DNA of 8,294 nt, taken from the NCBI GenBank assembly GCA_007119395.1, contig SKPS01000067.1, positions 1-8,294 of the forward strand, given 5' to 3'. Origin of the DNA: Lentimicrobiaceae bacterium. GTDB lineage: Bacteria; Bacteroidota; Bacteroidia; Bacteroidales; SKPS01. Each line of letters starts with the position of its first letter. The first letter of the stretch is position 1. The position numbers and the translations under genes were made by a program. The notes beneath the pieces are model-generated. The model had not been told where the DNA came from. It made no database searches and saw nothing but the letters and a program-made list of their open reading frames with translations. Positions 1 through 5,461 of this stretch are shown one piece after another.

Positions 1-1069
1 GATTAATCCCTACCCGGAAGGTGTCAATAGGAAGACCTGAATCACTGTAGCGGAACACCCTTCCATCTTGCTGAAAATCTATTGGATCCGTAAGATAGAT
101 ATCTCCGTTCTCAGGATCAGATGCCATCCCGTAAATAAAACTGCCCCCTGATGAAATAAAGGGAGACTGCGGTAAAACCTGGTCATCCACTCCCATCGCA
201 AACACATCATCATTCACAAAATACAGTGTTCTTCCATCAGGAGACACCGTAAGCAGTGCAGGATTCATGGCCTTGTCAGGAAACTCAAAAGTGCGTATCA
301 CCTGCAAAGTGTTTGGGTCAAAACAAGTGAGGGCAGGAAACTCTTCACCCATAAAACCTCCGCTGGAAAGAACCCATACCCTGCCATCAGCATCCAACAC
401 CATGCTGTTAGGCTCTTTGGCTACCATCACAGAGTCAACAAACGAACCACTGCTCAGGTCATACACCATCACCGTATTGTTCGGTTTGTCGATGTAAAAC
501 GATGTCCAGTTGGCAGCAAACAAACGCCCACCGGCAATCAGCAAATGATCTGTTGACTTTTCTCCGGGCAAAGAACCAATCACCTTTCTGGCCGCAAGGT
601 CGATCCGAGCAATATCTCCACTGCCCAATTGCGAAACATAACCGTAGTTACCATGTAAGATCATCTGCCTTGGCATCGCAAGATCCTCTATGGTGCCTAC
701 AGAGCTGAAATCATTCAAACCAACCACCTCAATGGTGTTGGAGTTGTTCACAACCAGCCAAATCTCCTCTTTGTAAAACGACAAAGACTGTGGAATGTCT
801 CCGGGAGGCCTGTTGTTGATGCTGAAAAACAAATTGTTCTGAACACTCTTACTTTTTTTGTCGTAAAATGATATGTCTCCATTGCCCGACATAAACTGCC
901 CCTCATTGATTACAAATACGCCATACGGTTCAAGAAACTGGCTTTTGTCTTTCTTTTTTTCATCAGGGTCTTTGTCACATCCTGAAAACGTTATCAGCAC
1001 AAAAACAGGTATCAGCACAATTAGCATTCGGGTAAAAAAAGCGACTTGATGGTGGGTGTTTGTTTTCAT
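1..1069 (-). CDS. DUF5074/YncE-type beta-propeller lipoprotein, BtuG-like (C-terminus cut by window edge)
   Basis: Reading the minus strand from ATG at 1067-1069 gives 356 open codons with no stop, so the 3' end lies beyond the window. The N-terminus is a lipoprotein signal: a hydrophobic stretch at residues 15-29 ends in FSGC, with lipidation expected at Cys31. The acidic/Lys run that follows (DKDPDEKKK) resembles the Bacteroidota surface-export signal. Residues 49-64 (YGVFVINEGQFMSGNG) and 86-95 (NRPPGDIPQS) match the opening of DUF5074/YncE-type propellers. About six blade-like repeats follow, with motifs such as VVNNSNTIEVV, MVLDADGRVWVL and LLTVSPDGRTLYFVNDD. In Bacteroides, BtuG proteins of this kind bind B12 very tightly at the cell surface and work with BtuB. 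Here the gene lies 86 bp after a BtuB-like receptor and behind a cobalamin riboswitch, which supports that role by inference. Binding residues cannot be seen. An alternative start at Met15 would give a shorter signal peptide. Confidence 0.85.
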   Translation of the reverse strand, partial: MKTNTHHQVAFFTRMLIVLIPVFVLITFSGCDKDPDEKKKDKSQFLEPYGVFVINEGQFMSGNGDISFYDKKSKSVQNNLFFSINNRPPGDIPQSLSFYKEEIWLVVNNSNTIEVVGLNDFSSVGTIEDLAMPRQMILHGNYGYVSQLGSGDIARIDLAARKVIGSLPGEKSTDHLLIAGGRLFAANWTSFYIDKPNNTVMVYDLSSGSFVDSVMVAKEPNSMVLDADGRVWVLSSGGFMGEEFPALTCFDPNTLQVIRTFEFPDKAMNPALLTVSPDGRTLYFVNDDVFAMGVDDQVLPQSPFISSGGSFIYGMASDPENGDIYLTDPIDFQQDGRVFRYSDSGLPIDTFRVGIN

Positions 1070-1072
1070 TTT

Positions 1073-1108
1073 TTTGATTTGTTTGATTATTTTGATGAAT
1101 TTGATTTG
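1073..1108 (-). repeat. Four tandem 9-bp units in the leader of the propeller lipoprotein gene
   Basis: On the plus strand the unit is TTTGATTNN, starting at 1073, 1082, 1091 and 1100 with an exact 9-bp period. Further TTGAT words occur at 1120 and 1132. On the coding strand this is an A-rich, nearly G-free leader (ATCAA repeated six times) ending four bases before the ATG. No Shine-Dalgarno sequence is present, as is common in Bacteroidota, where A-rich leaders often drive initiation. The regular period is seen directly; any role in translation or length variation is inference. Confidence 0.6.
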
Positions 1109-1155
1109 CTTTGCTTTTGTTGATTTATAGATTGATAACCAGCAATATGACTCCC

Positions 1156-3093
1156 TTAATGGTTTCCGTTTAACAACTCCGGTTTTCTGTCCGGAGAGAT
1201 GCTCCAGGTCATACCCACCCTGTATACCCTTCCGGGCATGGGGTGCCATGCGATGGTCTGGTAGTTTTGATTGAACAGGTTACACACAGAGAAGAAACCA
1301 TTGACAAAGAAATTGGCAGCGGATATATCGACAGTATTTAAACGGAAGTTGGTCAGGGTATAAGCGGGCATCCAGGTGGTATTGTTCAAGTTGGTAAACC
1401 GTTTGCCGGTATACACAGTTTCGAGTTGCATGGTTGCGCCGGGCATCTGGAGTCGTGCTGCGGCCGAAGCGGCCCATTGGGGCACATAGACCAGTTGGTT
1501 TAATGGTTGTATATCATCTTCTGTGAGGCGAACGGCACGTGTATAGGCCGCTTTGGCATCGAAAGCCATGGTGTACCTCCCCATTTTACGAGTGTAATTT
1601 ATATGGTATTCCGCTCCGTTCATTCGAATGTTGCCCAGGTTCCGGGGTGACCAGATGGCATCACTTCCCGGCAACCACATGATTTTTTGTTGTATTTTCT
1701 GATGATACAGGTTGATTTTCGAGGTAAGCTTTGCGGCCTTGTTGCTTCGAACAGCATATTGCCATGAGATTTCTCCACCATACCCTGATTCGGGCAGAAG
1801 GTCTGGGTTGCCTCCCGGAACCCAGTACAAATCGTTGAGGCCGGGCACTTGCCGGTTTCTCATGACAGCCCATTGAAACAGATGTCTGTTACGTGTTCCA
1901 GTGCGATAGCCTCCGCTCAGGGCCGGAAGGAAATGGGTTCCATACTGATACACATACTCCGTACGTGCCCTGGCACCTATCCACAGATCAGGTAAGATAT
2001 AAGTAACAGCGGAGCCATACACCGACACAAGATGCCTGAAGGGTGTGATACCGCCATATTCGGATGTGATCGCTTGTTGCAGTTCGTAGTCGGCTGACAC
2101 CTCACTTTGCAACCGGTATCCATCGCGCGAAACATATACTTTCTGTTGCAGGTTGCGGGTCTCATGCCGTGCTCTTACACCGGATCTGCTCTCGTGATAA
2201 TGCATCACCCCTTGTTGTAACCCGGTATTGAACCCGACAGAGTAGGCACCATACCGTTTCCGGCCATTCATGATCAGTCGCCAACTGTCGTCTGACTGCC
2301 ATTGGGTATACCGTTTCTGGGGCTGATGAATCGGGTATGGAATATAGTTGAGCTTTTGCTGCCCCCACAGAGAGATCTGCCCGGTATAACCATTCTTCCG
2401 CTGCCACCCGGTTTGATGAATCACCCCCTGCTGAAACCACGAAGCGTTGTGTCGGCGAGCCTCCGTACCGGGTTGGTAAAAGTTGTCGGTATAATGGTAG
2501 TCGTTTGCTGCCTGCTCACGGTAGTAGATGGTTCTGGATGCTGTTTGTCGATATCTCCATTGATATTGAGCCCGGTAACTGAAGTGACCATAACTGCCTG
2601 CCATATGTGAAACCTCCAGCCGGTTCTCTGTTGTTGTATCAATATTGGATTGCAGCGAGACCACTCCACCGAAAGCGCCCGATGTCTCACGAAGGGTTGC
2701 CCCGCCAAACAGGATTCCCCCCTCCTCCACCGCCACTACCGGGATGGATGAAAGGTCAGTTTGCATAAGCATGGGGTTGTTGATACGGATACCATTCCAT
2801 ACCACTACCGTCTGTGAAGCCGAAGCCCCGCGAAAGGATGCCGTGGCAAGTTGCCCGGGACCATAATACCGGATCGATACGGGGTGCGTCACCGCCAGCA
2901 GGTCGGCCAGTGTGCCATTGCGCATCATCATACGTTGTGTGGAATCTACCAACACATGCCAGGAACCGTCGCGATATGGCGGGACATAGCCATTCACCAC
3001 ATGAAGCGGCAAATGAGTGGTGTCATGCTGCGCATGGATTGCCAGAGAAAACATGACAAAAGCCATCACACCGGGATACAATATCTTATGCAT
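1156..3093 (-). CDS. btuB: TonB-dependent outer-membrane receptor, BtuB-like (corrinoid uptake)
   Basis: This is a 645-residue outer-membrane transporter expected to import cobalamin or related corrinoids with energy from TonB-ExbB-ExbD. Residues 1-21 form a signal peptide ending AIHA before Gln. There is no carboxypeptidase-like N-terminal domain. The plug spans about residues 55-150 and shows LADLL (62-66), ASFRGAS (85-91), NGIRINNP (100-107) and GAFGGVVSL (139-147). The rest is a Tyr-, Trp- and Arg-rich, strand-alternating sequence typical of a 22-strand barrel. The last strand (YRVGMTWSI) is followed by a 13-residue polar tail, so the protein does not end on an aromatic residue. I chose the ATG at 3091-3093 because it begins the signal peptide; an in-frame GTG at 3106-3108 would add five residues. 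The cobalamin riboswitch upstream and the BtuG-like lipoprotein downstream point to corrinoid, although the sequence alone does not prove the substrate. The two genes probably share one transcript. Confidence 0.9.
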   Translation of the reverse strand: MHKILYPGVMAFVMFSLAIHAQHDTTHLPLHVVNGYVPPYRDGSWHVLVDSTQRMMMRNGTLADLLAVTHPVSIRYYGPGQLATASFRGASASQTVVVWNGIRINNPMLMQTDLSSIPVVAVEEGGILFGGATLRETSGAFGGVVSLQSNIDTTTENRLEVSHMAGSYGHFSYRAQYQWRYRQTASRTIYYREQAANDYHYTDNFYQPGTEARRHNASWFQQGVIHQTGWQRKNGYTGQISLWGQQKLNYIPYPIHQPQKRYTQWQSDDSWRLIMNGRKRYGAYSVGFNTGLQQGVMHYHESRSGVRARHETRNLQQKVYVSRDGYRLQSEVSADYELQQAITSEYGGITPFRHLVSVYGSAVTYILPDLWIGARARTEYVYQYGTHFLPALSGGYRTGTRNRHLFQWAVMRNRQVPGLNDLYWVPGGNPDLLPESGYGGEISWQYAVRSNKAAKLTSKINLYHQKIQQKIMWLPGSDAIWSPRNLGNIRMNGAEYHINYTRKMGRYTMAFDAKAAYTRAVRLTEDDIQPLNQLVYVPQWAASAAARLQMPGATMQLETVYTGKRFTNLNNTTWMPAYTLTNFRLNTVDISAANFFVNGFFSVCNLFNQNYQTIAWHPMPGRVYRVGMTWSISPDRKPELLNGNH

Positions 3094-3205
3094 ACGTTGA
3101 ACGTTCACTCTCCGAATGTTTTTGTTCAGAAATTCCGGATAGCAAACAAGGAGAGGGGTACCGCATGAGACACGATGCCTATCCTCAGCTTTTTACCCGA
3201 AAGCC
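3094..3205 (-). promoter_or_regulatory. Leader between cobalamin riboswitch and btuB-like gene, possible expression platform
   Basis: The leader separates the aptamer from the ATG. It contains one extended stem: GGATAGGCA (transcript order, 3184-3176) can pair with TGCTATCC (3144-3137) with one bulged G. A CTCTCC segment (3155-3150) is complementary to GGAGAG (3113-3108), the only Shine-Dalgarno-like sequence near the start. That GGAG lies about 16 nt before the ATG, too far for normal use, and almost touches the alternative GTG. No hairpin followed by a U-tract is present, so control at translation is more likely than termination. The pairing is seen by eye and has not been folded. Confidence 0.35.
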
Positions 3206-3398
3206 TGAATAGTTCATGTGCTAAAGGCAGGTCTTCTGACTTACTCCCCATTTATCGGTTCGCCTTCCCATCGGTTAGTTCATTTCGACAGTGGCGTGTT
3301 GAACCATGGTTCAGGAGCTTACAGCAGCGGGTACTGTCCGGGATTTTCACCCGGTTCCCTCTTGTCAATGGTGTTGTTACACCATGAACACCTTAACA
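3206..3398 (-). promoter_or_regulatory. Cobalamin (B12) riboswitch
   Basis: The minus strand carries the hallmark cobalamin-aptamer segments in order. They are GAGGGAACCGGGTGAAAATC, then CCCGGACAGTACCCGCTGCT followed by GTAAGC, then GCCACTG, then GATGGGAAGGCG, and finally AGTCAGAAGACCTGCC at the 3' side (about 3226-3241). A 7-bp closing stem GTTCATG/CATGAAC (3383-3389 with 3212-3218) brackets the whole, a good fit for P1. The RNA should bind adenosylcobalamin or a related corrinoid and repress the downstream receptor operon when the ligand is abundant. The predicted promoter places the transcript start almost at its 5' end. Confidence 0.96.
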
Positions 3399-3403
3399 CG
3401 AAG

Positions 3404-3411
3404 CAAAAATA
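3404..3411 (-). promoter_or_regulatory. Bacteroidota-type -7 element for the riboswitch/btuB-like transcript
   Basis: The minus strand reads TATTTTTG, matching the Bacteroidota -7 consensus TAnnTTTG. It lies 6-10 bp before the expected 5' end of the cobalamin riboswitch, the spacing expected between -7 and the transcription start. No clear TTG is present about 20 bp upstream (only a CTG), so the -33 half is weak. Confidence 0.6.
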
Positions 3412-3421
3412 GTGAAAAGAA

Positions 3422-3456
3422 TCTGTTCTATCAGAAAAAAAAATCATCGGAACAGA
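3422..3456. repeat. Inverted repeat TCTGTTC/GAACAGA upstream of the riboswitch promoter
   Basis: TCTGTTC at 3422-3428 is a perfect inverted copy of GAACAGA at 3450-3456, separated by 21 bp that include a run of nine A. It covers the -20 to -50 region of the predicted minus-strand promoter. It could be an operator or UP-like region, or chance. It is not within a recognised transcript. Confidence 0.35.
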
Positions 3457-3505
3457 CATATGGTATTCTGTACCTGTATCGCTCTCTCTTGTTACTTGAG
3501 CATGA

Positions 3506-3521
3506 ATTATCTACAGATAAT
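3506..3521. repeat. Perfect 16-bp dyad ATTATCT-AC-AGATAAT
   Basis: Two 7-bp arms flank an AC spacer. The dyad lies 24 bp upstream of the -33 TTG of the tRNA promoter, between the two divergent promoters. Its size and symmetry fit a dimeric DNA-binding protein, but I recognise no regulator. Apart from this and the flanking inverted repeat, I see nothing in 3412-3545. Confidence 0.4.
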
Positions 3522-3545
3522 ATGGGTTGATGATACATCTTTTTC

Positions 3546-3576
3546 TTGTGTGGTTCGTTTTGATATATTACTTTTG
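3546..3576 (+). promoter_or_regulatory. Promoter of tRNA-Pro (-33 TTG, -7 TACTTTTG)
   Basis: TTG at 3546-3548 and TACTTTTG at 3569-3576 are separated by 20 bp, matching the Bacteroidota sigma consensus TTG-N(about 20)-TAnnTTTG. Transcription would start around 3582, leaving a leader of roughly 28 nt before the mature tRNA at 3610. Confidence 0.7.
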
Positions 3577-3609
3577 CAACCGCAAAACCAGCATTGTTCT
3601 TATAGTATT

Positions 3610-3684
3610 CGGGGTGTAGCGTAGCCCGGTTAGCGCGCCTGCTTTGGGAGCAGGAGGTCGCAGGTTCGAATCCTGCCACCCCGA
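3610..3684 (+). tRNA. tRNA-Pro, anticodon TGG
   Basis: A full cloverleaf can be drawn. The acceptor arms are CGGGGTG (3610-3616) and CACCCCG (3677-3683) with discriminator A3684. The D stem begins at GCG. The anticodon stem is CCTGC/GCAGG around loop TTTGGGA, which gives anticodon TGG (proline, reading CCA and probably other CCN codons). The variable loop is AGGTC, and the T arm is GCAGG-TTCGAAT-CCTGC. The 3' CCA is not encoded. A -33/-7 promoter lies just upstream and a strong terminator just downstream, so it is probably transcribed alone. Confidence 0.97.
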
Positions 3685-3805
3685 CATTGAAAAAGCCTGT
3701 GCGAAAGCACAGGCTTTTTTTTGGCATTGGGCGGCAAAACTTGTTTTGCCAGACCCAAAGGACAAAAAAAAACTGTTGAACGAAGTGAAACAGGCTTTTT
3801 CAATG
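3685..3805. repeat. 121-bp imperfect palindrome abutting the tRNA-Pro 3' end
   Basis: The outer arms CATTGAAAAAGCCTG (3685-3699) and CAGGCTTTTTCAATG (3791-3805) are a perfect 15-bp inverted pair. Moving inward, T8-G (3715-3723) faces C-A9 (3763-3772), TTGGG (3727-3731) faces CCCAA (3754-3758), and GGCAAAAC (3733-3740) faces GTTTTGCC (3743-3750). Each half also carries its own small hairpin followed by a T-run pointing to the centre: the strong tRNA terminator on the plus strand and a weaker CTGTT/AACAG hairpin plus T9 on the minus strand. It could be a bidirectional terminator, an inverted duplication, or a small palindromic repeat element. No target-site duplication was seen. Confidence 0.6.
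3690..3722 (+). terminator. Rho-independent terminator of tRNA-Pro
   Basis: GCCTGTGC and GCACAGGC form an 8-bp GC-rich stem capped by a GAAA tetraloop, extended by an A-run on the 5' side, and followed by eight T. It begins six bases after the tRNA. It is also the left arm of the larger palindrome at 3685-3805. Confidence 0.93.
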
Positions 3806-3874
3806 AATCCCCCCCCCACCAGGATCATCGAAGATCATCCTGCGGCAACCAGATAAAACTTGTATTGCCAGACC
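3736..3874 (+). repeat. 20-bp direct repeat beside the tRNA-Pro palindrome
   Basis: AAAACTTGTTTTGCCAGACC at 3736-3755 recurs at 3855-3874 with one mismatch (T to A at the tenth base). Both copies follow a GCGGCAA word, though the second has a 7-8 bp insertion between them. The first copy forms the core of the palindrome and the second lies outside it, 83 bp before the next gene. The 3723-3956 stretch otherwise holds a nine-C run (3809-3817) and no gene I can support. Confidence 0.55.
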
Positions 3875-3956
3875 AACCGTTCCCTGATTCACTTCGATCA
3901 TGGCACAGCTTTTGAAACTGTACACTACAGAATACTCACCTTTAATACATACAGTC

Positions 3957-5327
3957 ATGAAAAAGCTCATTTTAACCCCGATTCTGATGCTTCTCTTTGT
4001 AGGAAGCAGTTTGCTAAGAGCAGGTGACTGGCCGGAAGAGTATCTTGGTCTTCCGGGCGACAACCTGAACTTGTACGCCGTTATGGATCTCTTCAGAGAG
4101 TCAGAGACCCTTGAGGAATTCGAAAGAAGGCTGAACGATCCCGAGCTCACCATCAACAACCTGGACCTGGATGGTGACAACTACGTAGACTATATTATGG
4201 TAACGGATCACGTTGAAGGGAACGTCCATTATATAGTTCTCAGTGTGGCCATCAGCGCCGCGGAGTTTCAGGATGTAGCTGTTTTTGTTGTAGAGAAGCT
4301 CCGCGACGGTTCTGTACGTGTTCAGTTGATTGGCGATGAAGCGTTGTATGGCAAAAACTATATCATCGAGCCTGCGTATGACGAGACCCCAAACCCGGGC
4401 TACGCCGGCAACAGGACCCGCACCACCCAAACCACAGTGGTAACCACCACCTACTACGAAGTGGCCACCTGGCCAGTAATCAGGTACATCCACCGTCCGA
4501 CCTACGTAGTGTATCGTTCTCCTTATCGCTGGGGCTATTACCCAACCTACTGGGTAAGTTGGACTCCTCACTACTGGCACTTCTATTATGGCTACCACTA
4601 CGGTTGGCACAGACATTACTACACCTACTATCGTCCATGGCCGCGTTATCGCTATCCACGCTACCGCACTTACTACTATAGTGGTTTCAGAAGGTACTCT
4701 CCGCATGTGGTGGTTAGGGTAAGAGCAGGCCACCACAGAAGCACTTACTCCAGACCTCAGGAGTTGTCACGGGGCAGAAACAGACATGAGCAGGTGTACG
4801 CTTCACGCAATGCAACCAACTTTTCCCGTCCGGGTGCACCTGCTTCAATGGCCCGCAATGAAGGCAGTTCGTCGCGCTCACAGGCTACTCCGGCGGCCAG
4901 TGCTCGCAGTAGCAGCCCAACTCGCTCACAGGCTACTCCGGCGGCCACTACACGCAGCAGCAGTCGGGCACGCTCTCAGGCTACTCCGGCGGCCACTACA
5001 CGCAGCAGCACCCCGGCACGCTCTCAGGCAGCGCCGGCAAGCAGCAGTCCGGCACGCTCTCAGGCAGCACCGGCGGCCAATACACGCAGCAGCAGTCCGG
5101 CACGCTCTCAGGCAGCACCGGCGGCTACTACACGCAGCAGCACCCCGGCACGCTCACAAGCAGCACCGGCCAGCAGCACTCGCTCCAGCAGCGCTTCACC
5201 TAATGTTAGAAGCAGCAGTAGCTCCAGGTCACAGTCGCCGGCAGCCAGAAGCAGCAATACCTCGTCTCAGAGGAACAACACAGGCAGCAGAGGCTCTACT
5301 CCTTCAGGAGGAGGTTCAAGAAGGTAG
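3957..5327 (+). CDS. Secreted protein of unknown function with Tyr/His-rich middle and Ser/Arg repeat tail
   Basis: This 456-residue protein starts at ATG 3957-3959. An in-frame ATG at 3900 would add 19 residues ahead of an evident signal peptide and is unlikely. Residues 1-22 are the signal peptide (KK, then a Leu-rich core, then AG). Residues 24-145 look globular and contain LDLDGDNYVDYI (69-80), an EF-hand/dockerin-like loop with Asp at 70, 72, 74 and 78. Residues 165-260 are rich in Tyr, Trp, His and Arg; in 186-244 twenty of 59 residues are Tyr and 33 are aromatic or His. From residue 307 to 414 there are seven repeats of the RSQA-PA-TRSSSPA type, followed by a Ser/Arg/Gly tail to the end. 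The product is probably periplasmic or cell-surface, but I do not recognise a function. It might be a matrix, metal-binding or envelope-stress protein, but this is a guess. No -7 promoter is evident upstream. A hairpin terminator follows 24 bp after the stop. Confidence 0.85.
   Translation: MKKLILTPILMLLFVGSSLLRAGDWPEEYLGLPGDNLNLYAVMDLFRESETLEEFERRLNDPELTINNLDLDGDNYVDYIMVTDHVEGNVHYIVLSVAISAAEFQDVAVFVVEKLRDGSVRVQLIGDEALYGKNYIIEPAYDETPNPGYAGNRTRTTQTTVVTTTYYEVATWPVIRYIHRPTYVVYRSPYRWGYYPTYWVSWTPHYWHFYYGYHYGWHRHYYTYYRPWPRYRYPRYRTYYYSGFRRYSPHVVVRVRAGHHRSTYSRPQELSRGRNRHEQVYASRNATNFSRPGAPASMARNEGSSSRSQATPAASARSSSPTRSQATPAATTRSSSRARSQATPAATTRSSTPARSQAAPASSSPARSQAAPAANTRSSSPARSQAAPAATTRSSTPARSQAAPASSTRSSSASPNVRSSSSSRSQSPAARSSNTSSQRNNTGSRGSTPSGGGSRR
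4875..5198 (+). repeat. In-frame 48-bp tandem repeat array encoding a Ser/Arg/Ala/Pro tail
   Basis: Units begin at 4875, 4923, 4971, 5019, 5055, 5103 and 5151, each opening with CGCTCWCARGC. Six units are 48 bp (16 codons) and the fourth is 36 bp (12 codons, missing four). Encoded units run from RSQATPAASARSSSPT through RSQAAPAATTRSSTPA. The first three carry QAT and the last four QAA, suggesting stepwise duplication. Both unit lengths keep the frame, so copy number can change without breaking the protein. Confidence 0.92.
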
Positions 5328-5350
5328 CCTGCTAACAAATACACCACAAC

Positions 5351-5400
5351 AAACCTCCCGGTTTACGCCACCTTATGGCAACGAAACCGGGAGGTTTTGT
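5351..5400 (+). terminator. Hairpin terminator between convergent genes
   Basis: AACCTCCCGGTTT (5352-5364) pairs perfectly over 13 bp with AAACCGGGAGGTT (5384-5396) and is followed by TTGTTT. The loop contains a second small stem, GCCA/TGGC (5367-5370 with 5376-5379). It closes the plus-strand secreted-protein gene. On the minus strand the stem is followed by a TTTGTTGT stretch, so it may also stop transcription of the FISUMP lipoprotein gene that converges on it. Confidence 0.88.
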
Positions 5401-5461
5401 TTATCCGGATGTTGGATACCAATTGACGTGCCGGCATTACTACACTACAACCACAGGCACC

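Noticed and set aside
2162..2708. Minus-strand ORFs of 92-95 codons inside the receptor gene, and similar plus-strand ORFs at 2302-3168
   Set aside because: They are frame shadows of the well-supported TonB-dependent receptor.
3175..3624. Plus-strand ORFs of 64-74 codons over the riboswitch and adjacent intergenic region
   Set aside because: They run antisense to the conserved cobalamin aptamer and the receptor promoter, and have no family resemblance or plausible start signal.
3431..3828. Minus-strand ORFs across the tRNA (98 and 86 codons, with GWQDSNLRPPAPKAG-like and GVAGFEPATSCSQSR-like peptides) and the plus-strand ORF at 3644-3856
   Set aside because: They are translations through the tRNA-Pro gene and its terminator. 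Peptides of this kind are familiar false proteins in databases.
3900..3956. Upstream ATG extending the secreted protein by 19 residues
   Set aside because: The signal peptide begins at the ATG at 3957. The extension (MAQLLKLYTTEYSPLIHTV) would place polar residues ahead of it.
4101..4736. 211-codon minus-strand ORF opposite the secreted protein
   Set aside because: It mirrors the Tyr/His-rich coding strand, whose codons read as Val/Ile on the opposite strand. No signal, promoter or family match is visible.
4875..5198. CRISPR array
   Set aside because: The repeats are contiguous, in frame and without unique spacers, so they are a coding tandem repeat.
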